A stretch of DNA of 64,000 bases from Spirochaetota bacterium (GTDB lineage Bacteria > Spirochaetota > UBA4802 > JAKQUI01). Each line of letters begins with the position of its first letter. Position 1 is the first letter of the stretch. Made by a program: the position numbers and the translations under genes. Positions 30,093-38,893 of this stretch are shown here, piece by piece. The notes below the pieces were generated by a model. The model ran no database searches and was not told the origin of the DNA. It saw only the letters and a program-made list of their open reading frames with translations. The DNA is taken from assembly GCA_029562645.1 (NCBI GenBank), contig JAKQUI010000004.1, forward strand, positions 1 through 64,000. The letters are read 5' to 3'.

Positions 30093-31349
30093 CTATCGGC
30101 CGCCGGAGGCCTTGACGATCATGCCCTTGATCACGTGCGCCGGCTTGAGATCGGGCTTGAGCTGCAGCGCCCTGTTGATATTCTCCATGGCCTCCGGGTA
30201 TTTCTTTTGCAGAAACAGACAATAGGCGAGATTCGCGTATTCGAGCGCCCATTTCGGATTAAGCCGTATGGACGTGCGATGCATCTCGATGGCCTTATCG
30301 ATCATGTTCATTTTTTGATAAACCAGACCAAGCCAGTTGTATGCGAGGATGTACTGGGGGTCCTTCTCGATGGTCTTCTTGAGATACTCAAGATCGCCCC
30401 CGCGCGCCTTTGATATGGCGAAATACGCCTCGGCGTTGTTTTCGTTGATGGCCAGCGCCTTGCGCGCCCACTCCTCGGCCTCCTTCCGTTTCGGCCGGGG
30501 AAGCCAGTATGCATGTACGAGCGCCATGGCGCAATTGGTCTCCGAAAGGTCCGGCGCGAATCGTATCGCCTGCCGGGCCGCCGCAAGCGCCTTGAAATAT
30601 TCCTCATCGTATGATTGGCCGTTCCAGCTTCGCTCATACCCCTTGTACAGGTTTGCGGTCGCCAGTCCCGCCCAGGCGAGCGCGAATTTCCCGTTGATCC
30701 CCAACGCCTTGGCGTAGAGAATAATGGCGCGCTGGTAGGAGTCGGGGGTCGCGAGATAGAATTCCTTCCGCGCCTGCAGATAGAGCTTGAATTCATCTTT
30801 CGTCAACGAGAGTTCGCGGTTGACCGTTTCCACGCGCCTACGCTCGTCCGTGCCGGGGCTGATCCCGAAGGAGGCGGTGATCCGTTTCACGAGCTCATCC
30901 TGCACCGTGAAAATGCCATCAAGGCTCCCGGTCACCTGAAAGGAATGGTCCCGTGAGACCGCGCCCGTCTCGACATTCACCAGCCGGCAGAACACGCGCA
31001 CATTCCCGCCCGCAATCTGATATTTCCCCATCACCAGGTAGTTGGCGCCCATAAGCCGGCCCGTCTTCACGGCGCTTTTTTCGTCAATCGCGCCCGCTTG
31101 CGCAAGTTCGTGCTCCCGCATGATGCGGTCGAGGCCCTGCCGCTCGACGACGAGTATGTTCTTGATCTGAAAGAGCCCCTGGGTCAGGGCCTCGCTGAAG
31201 CCCGCGGAGAGGTGCGCATACTTCTTGTCATTGTTAAGGTTGTCGAAGCTGTTCACCGCAACGCGAAGCCGCTCCTGCCCGGAACGGGCGGGAACCGATG
31301 AAATCAACACAACCGCCAGCAGCAGAAGGGAATAAATCGTTTTTTTCAT
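30093..31349 (-). CDS. Secreted TPR protein with CsgG/TolB-like N-terminal domain
   Basis: The protein has 418 residues. A signal peptide (1-23) precedes a domain (about 27-165) of the FlgO/CsgG/TolB-N-like type: LRVAVNSFDNLNNDKKYAHL, SEALTQGLF, LVVERQGLDRIMREHE, then GANYLVMGKYQIAGGNVRVFCRLV. Residues about 185-410 carry five or more TPRs (AYNWLGLVYQKMNMIDKAIEM-type). It is probably a periplasmic scaffold. It converges with the prepilin peptidase gene, separated by only 5 bp. Confidence 0.82.
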   Translation of the reverse strand: MKKTIYSLLLLAVVLISSVPARSGQERLRVAVNSFDNLNNDKKYAHLSAGFSEALTQGLFQIKNILVVERQGLDRIMREHELAQAGAIDEKSAVKTGRLMGANYLVMGKYQIAGGNVRVFCRLVNVETGAVSRDHSFQVTGSLDGIFTVQDELVKRITASFGISPGTDERRRVETVNRELSLTKDEFKLYLQARKEFYLATPDSYQRAIILYAKALGINGKFALAWAGLATANLYKGYERSWNGQSYDEEYFKALAAARQAIRFAPDLSETNCAMALVHAYWLPRPKRKEAEEWARKALAINENNAEAYFAISKARGGDLEYLKKTIEKDPQYILAYNWLGLVYQKMNMIDKAIEMHRTSIRLNPKWALEYANLAYCLFLQKKYPEAMENINRALQLKPDLKPAHVIKGMIVKASGGR

Positions 31350-31455
31350 GGTCTAACCTCATGCGATCGGATGGCGCGTCACACATCGACCACGCCATGC
31401 CATATGAAGATCACGCCGTCAATTCCGTTTTGAGCCCCGGAGCCAGGAAACGACA

Positions 31456-31480
31456 CGGCCCGGGCGGAACGCCCGGGCCG
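31456..31480 (-). terminator. Strong G/C hairpin after the coiled-coil lipoprotein gene
   Basis: CGGCCCGGGCG (31456-31466) and CGCCCGGGCCG (31470-31480) form an 11-bp perfect stem with a 3-nt loop. It lies 35 bp past the stop of the leftward lipoprotein gene, with TGTCGTTTCC following on the minus strand, a weak U-tract. Confidence 0.6.
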
Positions 31481-31514
31481 ATCGCCCGACAAGGCCACCT
31501 GCGTCGTTCTGCGA

Positions 31515-32084
31515 CTATTTTTTCTTCTTGGCGGTGCTCGACTTCTTCGGCTCGAGCGACTTGATGGCGCGGTCGATGTCGCCCTGCGCGCTGATGAGCT
31601 TCGAGATCGCCTCGCCGGTGATCTTCTTCGCCTCGTCTTCGGCGGCGACCTTCGCGTTGGCGAGCAGGTCCTTCACCTCGCCCAGGGCCTTCCGCGCGGC
31701 GGCGACGGCCTTCTTCCGGGTCGCGTCCTCGCTCACCGTGAGTTTCTTCGCGTTGAGCGAGTCGATGGCGTCCTGAACGCCCTTGGACTTGTGCTTAATC
31801 TGCGTGAACTGGTTGAGAAGCTCGTTCAACTTCTCGTTGGCGGCCTTCATCTGCTTCGCCTGCTCCTCGCCGGTCGCCTTCTGCGCATCGTCCCATAGCT
31901 TCTGCGCCTCGGTCATCTTCGCGGCAAGCACGTCCTTGAAGGCCGGGTACGAGGAAACGGCCTCGGCGAAATCCTTCTTCGCGTTTTCCCAGTACTGGAT
32001 CTCGTTTTTCGCGCTCGGCTTGCAGCCGGTCGCCACGAACGCGGCGAGGCACACCAGTGCGATCACTACGCTGCTACGTTTCAT
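31515..32084 (-). CDS. Coiled-coil lipoprotein
   Basis: The protein has 189 residues. A lipoprotein signal peptide with lipobox FVATGC puts the acylated Cys at residue 21. The mature part is almost entirely Lys/Ala/Glu-rich helix predicted to form coiled coil, ending in a poly-Lys tail (KKSSTAKKKK). It is likely a periplasmic lipoprotein acting as spacer or scaffold. No enzymatic motif is visible. A strong terminator hairpin follows. Confidence 0.78.
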   Translation of the reverse strand: MKRSSVVIALVCLAAFVATGCKPSAKNEIQYWENAKKDFAEAVSSYPAFKDVLAAKMTEAQKLWDDAQKATGEEQAKQMKAANEKLNELLNQFTQIKHKSKGVQDAIDSLNAKKLTVSEDATRKKAVAAARKALGEVKDLLANAKVAAEDEAKKITGEAISKLISAQGDIDRAIKSLEPKKSSTAKKKK

Positions 32085-32209
32085 TGCATCCTCCGAATCG
32101 TTGTTGTATGATCGATGTCCGTCCCGCCGCGGCGCTGCTCGGCCCGCGCACGGCGACGCCCGTGCGTATCACGCACCCGCCGCGCCGTCAAGGGAAATTC
32201 CCGGGGCGC

Positions 32210-33241
32210 CTATGCGCCCACAAGCCCCCGGATGCCCGTGCCCTTTGGGCTTTCGATGTTTCCCTTCTCGGTGATGATGGCCGTGATGTTCTCGGCGGGC
32301 GTGACGTCGAAGGCCGGGTTGCGGATGAAGATCCCCTCCGGCGCGATCTGGACGCCCTGGATATAGGCGACCTCGTCGATGCCCCGCTCCTCGATGACGA
32401 TCGCATCGCCCGTTTCGGTGGCCGGGTCGAGCGTCGAGGTGGGCGCGGCCACGTAGAACGGGATGCCGTGCGCCTTGGCGACCACCGAATGCGTGTAGGT
32501 GCCGATCTTGTTCGCCGCATCGCCGTTGGCCGCAATCCGGTCGGCCCCCACGACGATCTTCTTGATGACGCCGGCGCGCATGAAGTGCCCGGCCATGTTG
32601 TCGGTGATGAGCGTCACCTTGATGTTGTCCTGCTGCAGCTCCCACGCGGTGAGGCGCGCGCCCTGCAGGTACGGCCGCGTCTCGCAGGCGAACACCTCGA
32701 TCTTCTTGCCCGCCTCCACCGCGGCGCGGATCACCCCCAGCGCCGTGCCGTAGCCCCCGGTCGCGAGCGCCCCGGCGTTGCAGTGCGTCATCACCACGTC
32801 GCCGTCGGCGATGTACTTCGCGCCGTTCGCGCCGATTTTCTTGTTCATCGCGACGTCGTCCTCGAGGATGCGCACCGCCTCCTTCTCCAGCGCCGCGCGG
32901 ATGCCGTCGACGGAGTCGTTCGCGGCGATGATCGCCTTCATCCGGTCGATCGCCCAGAAGAGATTCACGGCCGTGGGGCGCGTCTTCGCGAAGAGCTCGC
33001 AGACCGCCGCGAGTTGCGTCTTCAGGTCCGCCGCGTCCGTGACCTCGAGGGTCTTCGCGGCCAGCGCGATCCCCATCGCCGCGGTGATCCCGATGGCGGG
33101 CGCGCCGCGCGTGACCATGTCGGTGATCGAGGCCGCGACATCGTGATAGTTCGTGTAGGTGCGGTACACGACCCGCCCCGGCAGCTCGCGCTGGTCGATC
33201 ATCGAGACGGCGTCGCCGTTCCATTTCACGGTATAGTACAT
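32210..33241 (-). CDS. mtnA: S-methyl-5-thioribose-1-phosphate isomerase
   Basis: The protein has 343 residues, full length. The family motifs VTRGAPAIGITAAMG, VVMTHCNAGALATGGYGTA (catalytic Cys) and VVGADRIAANGDAANKIGT (catalytic Asp) are intact. It isomerises 5-methylthioribose-1-phosphate to methylthioribulose-1-phosphate in the methionine salvage pathway. Related enzymes also act on 5-deoxyribose-1-phosphate. No other mtn genes are nearby. It is 21 bp downstream of a receiver-HATPase gene and probably in one transcript with it and ribBA. Confidence 0.95.
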   Translation of the reverse strand: MYYTVKWNGDAVSMIDQRELPGRVVYRTYTNYHDVAASITDMVTRGAPAIGITAAMGIALAAKTLEVTDAADLKTQLAAVCELFAKTRPTAVNLFWAIDRMKAIIAANDSVDGIRAALEKEAVRILEDDVAMNKKIGANGAKYIADGDVVMTHCNAGALATGGYGTALGVIRAAVEAGKKIEVFACETRPYLQGARLTAWELQQDNIKVTLITDNMAGHFMRAGVIKKIVVGADRIAANGDAANKIGTYTHSVVAKAHGIPFYVAAPTSTLDPATETGDAIVIEERGIDEVAYIQGVQIAPEGIFIRNPAFDVTPAENITAIITEKGNIESPKGTGIRGLVGA

Positions 33242-33262
33242 GCCATTGCTCCTTTTCCCGCC

Positions 33263-34189
33263 CTAGTGCTGGGCCGATTTCGCGTCGATGCGGTACTTGC
33301 GCATCCGGATGGCGTTCCCCCGCTCGCTCCAGGAGATCTCGTCCATGTGGATGCGGATGATGAGAATGCCGCGCCCGCTGTCCTTGAAGAAATTCTGCTG
33401 ATCGCGCGGATCGGGCAGCGCATTGTAATTGAAGCCGGGGCCGTCGTCCTCGATCACGTACTCGACGTACTCGGGGTTGAGGTCGTACTGGATGCGGACG
33501 GTCCGGTCGCGATAGCGTTCGTCGGTGCGGCGCGCCTCGATCTCCTCGTTGAACCCCTTGATGCCGCGCTCCGCGCGCACCGCGGAATCGATCTCGAGGT
33601 TCCCGTGGAACATCGCGTTCGAGATCGCTTCCTGCAGGGCCAGCGCGACGTTCTCGGAGGCGGTGTAGTTGCACAGGCCGAAGGGCATGAGGTTGCGCGT
33701 GAGCTCGTAGGACATCACGTCGATCACGCCGGGGTCCACCGGGATCACGTAGGAGCGGCGTTCGCTGCGGATGTACTTCCCGAAGGCGCTGGCGAGCTGC
33801 TTCTCCTGCTCGCTGCGAAGGATGCGCCGCACGATGGAGGCCACCTCGTTGATATCGAAGGGCTTGCGGATGAAGTCGCGCGCCCCGTAGCGCAGCGCCC
33901 GGATCGCGTCCTCGATGTTTCCCTGGCCGGTGATGATGAGCACCGGGACCGGCCGCTCCAGGATGTTGATGTGTCGCAGGAGCTCGATCCCGTCCATCTT
34001 GCGCAGCTTGATGTCGGTCACCACGAGGTCCACCGCGCTCTCGGGGTTCTTCAGCAGGAAGAGCGCGTCCTCAGCCTTGTCGAGCGAGACAATCTTGAGG
34101 CCGAAGCGCGTGAGCTTTTTCTGCAGCGCATACCGTATGGCCTCGTCGTCGTCGACGACGACGACGGTGGGCGTCTCCGGCGCGTTCAC
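33263..34189 (-). CDS. Receiver domain fused to an anti-sigma-type (RsbW-like) HATPase
   Basis: The protein has 308 residues. Residues 8-125 form a receiver ([13 protein letters not shown], phospho-acceptor in [19 protein letters not shown]). Residues about 150-300 hold a GHKL ATPase with the N-box region [34 protein letters not shown] and [12 protein letters not shown]. No HisKA is present, so this resembles the serine-kinase HATPase_c_2 group (RsbW/SpoIIAB). It would phosphorylate a STAS partner or bind a sigma factor under receiver control. The start overlaps the ribBA stop (ATGA at 34189-34186). Confidence 0.85.
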   Translation of the reverse strand: MNAPETPTVVVVDDDEAIRYALQKKLTRFGLKIVSLDKAEDALFLLKNPESAVDLVVTDIKLRKMDGIELLRHINILERPVPVLIITGQGNIEDAIRALRYGARDFIRKPFDINEVASIVRRILRSEQEKQLASAFGKYIRSERRSYVIPVDPGVIDVMSYELTRNLMPFGLCNYTASENVALALQEAISNAMFHGNLEIDSAVRAERGIKGFNEEIEARRTDERYRDRTVRIQYDLNPEYVEYVIEDDGPGFNYNALPDPRDQQNFFKDSGRGILIIRIHMDEISWSERGNAIRMRKYRIDAKSAQH

Positions 34190-35409
34190 CGCGGGCCCCC
34201 CGTGCCCTTCTCATCGAGGATGAGGTGGCCCATCTTTTCCTTTTTCGTCTTCAGGTAGCGCAGGTTCTCGTCCACCGGCGCGATCTCGATTGGAACGCGC
34301 TCCACGATCTCCAGGCCGTACCCCTCGAGGCCAATCACCTTTTTCGGGTTATTGGTGATGAGCCTGATGGTGTGGAGCCCCAGGTCCACCAGGATCTGCG
34401 CGCCGATGCCGTAATCGCGCAGGTCGGGCGGAAAGCCCAGCATGATGTTCGCCTCGACGGTATCGACGCCCTGGTCCTGGAGGTGATAGGCCTTGAGCTT
34501 GTTTCCCAGCCCGATGCCGCGCCCCTCCTGCCGCATGTAGAGCACCACGCCCGCCCCCTCGTTGTCGATCATCTCCATCGCGCGGTGGAGCTGGGAGCCG
34601 CAGTCGCAGCGGCGGGAGGCGAACACGTCGCCGGTGAGACACTCGGAGTGCACGCGCACCAGCACGTTCTCGCGCCCATCCACGTCGCCCTTCACCAGGG
34701 CCACGTGCATCGCATCGTCCACCTCGGTCTCGTAGGCCATGATGTGGAACTTGCCGTAGTCGGTCGGGAGGGTCGCGGAGGAGACGCGGCGAATGAGGCG
34801 CTCCTTGTGCTGGCGATACTTGATGAGGTCCGATATGGTGGCGATCTTGAGGCCGTGCCGTTCGGCGAAGACGTCGAGGTCGGGCCGGCGCGCCATGGTG
34901 CCGTCTTCTTTTAATATTTCGCAAATGACCGCGGCGGGCCTGAGTCCCGCAAGGCGCGCAAGGTCCACGGAGCTTTCGGTGTGGCCCGCGCGGACGAGCA
35001 CCCCGCCCCGCTTGGCCGCCAGGGGAAACACGTGGCCGGGGCGCGTGAGGTCGTCCGGCGCCGTGCGCTCGTCGATGAGCGCGCGCACCGTGAGCGAGCG
35101 ATCGCTGGCGGAGATGCCGGTGGTGGTGCCGTGGCGCGCATCCACGGAGACCGTGAAGGCGGTGCAGAACTTGTCGGAGTTCTCCGGCACCATGAGCCGC
35201 AGGCCCAGCGCATTCAGCCGCTCCTGCTCCATCGCCACGCAGAGGAGGCCGCGTCCGTGGGTCACCATGAAGTTCACGATGTCCGGCGTGCAGTACTCGG
35301 CGGCGACCACCAGGTCCCCCTCGTTCTCGCGGTCCTCGTTGTCCACGAGGATGATCATCCGGCCATTGCGGAGATCCTCGATGGCTTCAGATATGGTGCA
35401 GGTTTTCAT
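34186..35409 (-). CDS. ribBA: Bifunctional 3,4-dihydroxy-2-butanone-4-phosphate synthase / GTP cyclohydrolase II
   Basis: The protein has 407 residues. The N-terminal DHBP synthase half carries [15 protein letters not shown] and [10 protein letters not shown]. The C-terminal GTP cyclohydrolase II half carries [20 protein letters not shown] (zinc cysteines), RQEGRGIGL and ITNNPKKV. It supplies both precursors of riboflavin synthesis. ATG 35409 gives the canonical N-terminus ([19 protein letters not shown]); a 17-residue extension is rejected. No FMN riboswitch was recognised upstream. The other rib genes are not in the window. Confidence 0.96.
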   Translation of the reverse strand: MKTCTISEAIEDLRNGRMIILVDNEDRENEGDLVVAAEYCTPDIVNFMVTHGRGLLCVAMEQERLNALGLRLMVPENSDKFCTAFTVSVDARHGTTTGISASDRSLTVRALIDERTAPDDLTRPGHVFPLAAKRGGVLVRAGHTESSVDLARLAGLRPAAVICEILKEDGTMARRPDLDVFAERHGLKIATISDLIKYRQHKERLIRRVSSATLPTDYGKFHIMAYETEVDDAMHVALVKGDVDGRENVLVRVHSECLTGDVFASRRCDCGSQLHRAMEMIDNEGAGVVLYMRQEGRGIGLGNKLKAYHLQDQGVDTVEANIMLGFPPDLRDYGIGAQILVDLGLHTIRLITNNPKKVIGLEGYGLEIVERVPIEIAPVDENLRYLKTKKEKMGHLILDEKGTGGPR

Positions 35410-35611
35410 AGCGGCCACCCGATTGATGCGGCGAAACGTCGTATCCCATTTTTTTTGCATTAAAAATGCGTGGATTTCAGCGTCAAGATATTAATGCGGC
35501 ATCGCCATCCTCTCAAATACACGGGGCCGACCCATCAATACATCGCGCAGGATCGCCATGTGATCCTTGATGTGCTCTATGCGCAGGCGGCATATCGGAG
35601 CGCCGCGCGTC

Positions 35612-35980
35612 TCACTTCTTCCCCGGCCCCTTCTTCGCGTTGAGCGTCGCAAGATACGCCACGACCTCCGCCTTGCCCGCCTTCTCGGCGTAGTCGAGCG
35701 CGGTCTTGTCGAACTTCGACAGGGCGTTCACATCGGCGCCCTTTTTGACGAGAAACTTCACCATGTCGAGCCGTCCCTCTTCCGCGGCGACCTGGACCGG
35801 CGTCTTCCCGAACCACTGCGCATTCACGTCGGCCCCCTGGCCCAGGAATTTCTCGGTGTCGGCCATGTCGCCCTTTCGAACGGCGTCGGCGAGCGCGCCC
35901 TCGTAGGCGCCCTTGCAGCCCGCACACAGCATCACACAGCACACGACGCAAACCGATACAATCGCTCCCGCATTCTTCAT
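35612..35980 (-). CDS. Ankyrin-repeat lipoprotein
   Basis: The protein has 122 residues. A signal peptide with lipobox near CVMLCAGC puts the acylated Cys around residue 22. About three ankyrin repeats follow (AVRKGDMADTEKFLGQGADV, TPVQVAAEEGRLDMVKFLVK, TALDYAEKAGKAEVVAYL). The tail is Lys-rich. It is probably periplasmic and involved in protein binding. No partner gene is evident. A 250-bp non-coding stretch separates it from the next rightward gene. Confidence 0.82.
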   Translation of the reverse strand: MKNAGAIVSVCVVCCVMLCAGCKGAYEGALADAVRKGDMADTEKFLGQGADVNAQWFGKTPVQVAAEEGRLDMVKFLVKKGADVNALSKFDKTALDYAEKAGKAEVVAYLATLNAKKGPGKK

Positions 35981-36237
35981 ACCGCTCCTCCTCGATGATT
36001 GCGCGCGATACCGCGCTCCCGGCGTTCACGTCAATTTCGGCGGGCGACTCGCGCTGCTCGCCCGTTGCGATCCATCCGAAACGGACTGATCGCATAAAAT
36101 GAAACATCGACAGGCACAACACCGTCAAGCCGTTTTCCCGCGCGCGTTCGTCGAGAAAAAATGTGGCGCGACCGAGCCGGCGGCGCGGGCGGTCCGCGCG
36201 AGGCTTTTTCTTGACAGCATATCGTTCATGCGATGAC

Positions 36238-37149
36238 ATGTGCCCCATTCATGCGCACCGCCGATCGGGTCGGCGCGCATCGCACGGAGGGACCGCCATC
36301 ACCACACTCTTCCAATCCGCACGATCCGCCGCGGCGGCCGCGATCCGGCTGTCGCTGCCCATTGTCGCGCTCGCCGTCGTCTCTTGCAGCACGGGCATCT
36401 ATCGCGGCGATCATCCGTTCCGCTTCGGCCTCATGGGCAACACCAATCCCGATTCGCCCTTCCAGCAGCCCGACAAGCGCGTCCGCCAGATCGTCGACGC
36501 CCTCAACCGCGACAATCCCGTCTTCGTGGTGCACCTGGGCAACCTCGTCTTCGGCGGCAAGGACTGGATGGGCTTTAGCGCGAAGGACGTGCGCGACCAG
36601 TACCGCCATCACCGCAACCAGATCAAGTTCCTGCGCCCGGTGCTGTTCACGGTCAAGGGCGAGCTCGACACCTTCAACGACTCCTCCGAGATCTACACGG
36701 CCTTCACGCGGCGGCCGCGCTACTACTCCTTCAACAACGGCGGCATACACGGCATCGTGCTGGACACCGGCGACGGCAAGGCCGGCGCGATCGACCCCAA
36801 CCAGATGAAATGGCTCGAAGCGGAGCTTGCGCGCTATCGCGACGGCACCGGCATCATCGTCTTTACGCACCACCCGTTGGTTGTGCCGGGGAAAAATTCG
36901 GCGCCCTCGGGCGTCACCCTCTCCGGCGACGGCGAGCGCCTGCACGAGCTGTTTCGCACCTATCCGGTCAAGGCGGTCTTCTCGACCAGCCGCGCGACGG
37001 CCCTCCAGGGGCACCGGGACGGCATCCTATACTGCATCGCCGCCTGCGGCGTGACCGTATCGACCCCGTGGCAGAAGGGCGCCATCACGTATTATCTTGT
37101 TGATTATTTCAACGGCTCCTGTAGCGTATACCAGAAGCGGATCCAATGA
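36238..37149 (+). CDS. Degenerate metallophosphoesterase-like lipoprotein
   Basis: From ATG 36238 the protein has 303 residues. A lipobox-like VVSC ends the hydrophobic segment LPIVALAVVSCS. The body follows the calcineurin-like phosphoesterase layout, but the metal motifs are altered: GNLVFGG replaces GDxxxxG, GELD replaces GNHD and STSRAT replaces GHxH; only THHPL remains normal. It is probably a catalytically dead binding protein. The start is uncertain: ATG 36238 has no ribosome site, whereas a good ACGGAGGG (36284-36291) points to a non-canonical ATC at 36298, giving a more normal signal peptide. It is coupled by ATGA to the next gene. Confidence 0.7.
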   Translation: MCPIHAHRRSGRRASHGGTAITTLFQSARSAAAAAIRLSLPIVALAVVSCSTGIYRGDHPFRFGLMGNTNPDSPFQQPDKRVRQIVDALNRDNPVFVVHLGNLVFGGKDWMGFSAKDVRDQYRHHRNQIKFLRPVLFTVKGELDTFNDSSEIYTAFTRRPRYYSFNNGGIHGIVLDTGDGKAGAIDPNQMKWLEAELARYRDGTGIIVFTHHPLVVPGKNSAPSGVTLSGDGERLHELFRTYPVKAVFSTSRATALQGHRDGILYCIAACGVTVSTPWQKGAITYYLVDYFNGSCSVYQKRIQ

Positions 37150-37451
37150 CGGCCGGGGAACCGATGGACGCCCAGCGCGAGATCACCTACGACGGGCTCG
37201 ACGGCTTCATCGATGCGATGAAGCGGGAGGGCGTCGTCCGCCTCGCCTGCGCGGAGATCCGCGAAAAGCGCGCGACCCAGGTGGAGCCGAACGTGCTCTC
37301 AGTCGTGGACCTGTCGCGGCTGGAGATCCTGGCCTATCGACGGCCCACCATTCACAAGTGCGCCATCGACACTGCCGATTTCGCCGCCGTTTATGAACGG
37401 CTCCGCGCGCAGGGCTTCGAGATCACGCGGCGCAGCAGAAACATCACCTGA
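37146..37451 (+). CDS. Hypothetical protein between the lipoprotein and OppD-type genes
   Basis: The protein has 101 residues and the family is not recognised. It is mixed alpha/beta with a DGLDGFIDAMKREGVV helix and a ILAYRRPTIHKCAIDTADF stretch. No signal peptide is seen. It starts within the stop of the preceding gene (ATGA) and its own stop overlaps the next start (TGATG at 37449-37453), so three genes are translationally coupled. Confidence 0.65.
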   Translation: MTAGEPMDAQREITYDGLDGFIDAMKREGVVRLACAEIREKRATQVEPNVLSVVDLSRLEILAYRRPTIHKCAIDTADFAAVYERLRAQGFEITRRSRNIT

Positions 37452-38416
37452 TGACCATGGACCACATACTCCAGATAGAAAACCTCGACGTATCCTTCTC
37501 GCTTCCCGGCGCGCGAAACCTGGCGGTGCGCGGCGTGAGCGTCGCGCTGGAACGCGGGACCACGCTGGGCCTGGTGGGCGAATCGGGGTGCGGCAAGTCG
37601 GTCACGGCCTTCTCGGTCCTGCGCCTCATCCAGCCGCCGGGGCGCATCGACGGCGGCAGCATCTGCTACAACGGAACGGACATCCTCGCCATGGGCGACG
37701 AGGAGGTGCGGCGCATTCGCGGCAAGGAGATCGCGATGATTTTCCAGGAGCCCATGACCTCGCTCAATCCCGTCTTTCGCGTGGGGATGCAGATCGCCGA
37801 AACCATCCGGCTCCATCTGGGCGTCTCGAAGGCCGAGGCGCGCGAGCGGACCGTCGAGCTCCTCCGCCAGGTGGGCATCCCGAGCCCGGAGAGCCGCTTC
37901 GCGAGCTACCCGCACGAGCTCTCCGGGGGCATGCGCCAGCGCATCATGATCGCGATGGCCCTCTCGGCCGAGCCGCAGGTGCTCATCGCCGACGAGCCGA
38001 CCACCGCGCTCGACGTGACCATCCAGGCGCAAATCCTGGACCTCCTGCTCACCATCCAGCGCGCGCGCCGCATGTCGCTGGTCCTCATCACCCACAACCT
38101 GGGGATCGTGGCGAACCTCGCGGACCGGATCGCCATCATGTACGCCGGCGAGATCGTCGAGTACGGCACCGTCGCCGACATCTTCGCGTCGCCGCTGCAT
38201 CCGTACACCATCGGCCTCTTCGAGGCCATCCCGAAAATCGGCGCCGAAACCGACCGGCTCAAGACCATCCCCGGCACCGTCCCCGCCATCGCCGAGGCCC
38301 CACGCGCGTGCGTGTTCCATCCGCGCTGTTTCAAGCGCGGCGACGAATGCCTTGCGGGGCCGGTTCCGCTGATCGACAAGGGCGGGGAGCGTCGGGTGCG
38401 GTGCGTGCGGGCGTAG
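37451..38416 (+). CDS. Oligopeptide/dipeptide ABC transporter ATP-binding protein (OppD-type)
   Basis: The protein has 321 residues. Walker A GESGCGKS, signature LSGGMRQR, Walker B VLIADEPTTALD and H-loop ITHN are intact, and the C-terminal oligo-HPY extension (HPYTIGLFEAIPK, CVFHPRC) marks the Opp/Dpp family, with cysteines that in some members bind Fe-S. It powers peptide or nickel uptake. No permease, binding protein or OppF partner is adjacent, so it must cooperate with a system elsewhere. ATG 37457 is a possible alternative start. Confidence 0.92.
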   Translation: MTMDHILQIENLDVSFSLPGARNLAVRGVSVALERGTTLGLVGESGCGKSVTAFSVLRLIQPPGRIDGGSICYNGTDILAMGDEEVRRIRGKEIAMIFQEPMTSLNPVFRVGMQIAETIRLHLGVSKAEARERTVELLRQVGIPSPESRFASYPHELSGGMRQRIMIAMALSAEPQVLIADEPTTALDVTIQAQILDLLLTIQRARRMSLVLITHNLGIVANLADRIAIMYAGEIVEYGTVADIFASPLHPYTIGLFEAIPKIGAETDRLKTIPGTVPAIAEAPRACVFHPRCFKRGDECLAGPVPLIDKGGERRVRCVRA

Positions 38417-38494
38417 CGTAAGCTTTCGAAGGGCCGCCGTGCGGCGCGATCCCCCAAACGGCCGCACATGCCGCATGGACGCGCCAATAAACAG

Positions 38495-38529
38495 ACGAGC
38501 GGCGCGAGTGTTTGACCCGCGCCGCTCGT
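38495..38529. terminator. Perfect 12-bp hairpin between convergent genes
   Basis: ACGAGCGGCGCG (38495-38506) and CGCGCCGCTCGT (38518-38529) are exact reverse complements around an 11-nt loop. It lies between the OppD-type gene (+) and the small Cys-rich gene (-), so it may terminate both. There is no clear U-tract. Confidence 0.55.
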
Positions 38530-38558
38530 GTGGCACTACAATCGTAATGCGTTCGCTG

Positions 38559-38801
38559 CTACAGCACCTTGTAGTTCGCAGCGGTGGGGCAGGAAGCGGT
38601 TCCGGTGATCTTGCATCCCTTCTTCATGCAGGCATTCCGGTCCGCGCTGTTGTCCTTCCCAGAGGCCGCTCTGCAATACTGGCCGGGGCTTCCCGAACCG
38701 CACATGTAGCAGAATCCTGATCCGGCTTCAGTATGGGTAATCACCATGACAAACGAAAGGACGAACAGACATACGGCGAGAACGGCGACGATCTTCTTCA
38801 T
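38559..38801 (-). CDS. Small secreted cysteine-rich protein
   Basis: The protein has 80 residues. A signal peptide (1-26) leads to a mature domain of about 54 residues with six cysteines (CYMC, YC, AC, GC, SC), likely forming three disulfides. The sequence is Gly/Ser/Lys-rich with no known motif. ATG 38801 is followed by MKKIVAVLAVCLFV. The function is unknown; a periplasmic or secreted disulfide-stabilised mini-protein. Confidence 0.68.
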   Translation of the reverse strand: MKKIVAVLAVCLFVLSFVMVITHTEAGSGFCYMCGSGSPGQYCRAASGKDNSADRNACMKKGCKITGTASCPTAANYKVL

Positions 38802-38893
38802 AGAGCCTCCCTGTTAAATAGTTACCCAAAGCATACTCCCCGGGCGGTCCGTCGTCAACACAAATTTCGGACCCTGCGGGGACCGGGGACGCA

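Noticed and set aside
28513-30252. Minus-strand open frame of about 580 codons opposite barrel 3 and prepilin peptidase
   Set aside because: It is dominated by Arg, Asp, Glu and Gly runs and is antisense to two clear membrane-protein genes.
32057-34258. Plus-strand open frame of over 700 codons opposite mtnA and the receiver-HATPase gene
   Set aside because: It is rich in Arg, Asp, His and Val and antisense to genes with intact catalytic motifs.
34186-35500. Search for an FMN riboswitch upstream of ribBA
   Set aside because: No RFN-like conserved segments were recognised in the short space upstream of 35409.
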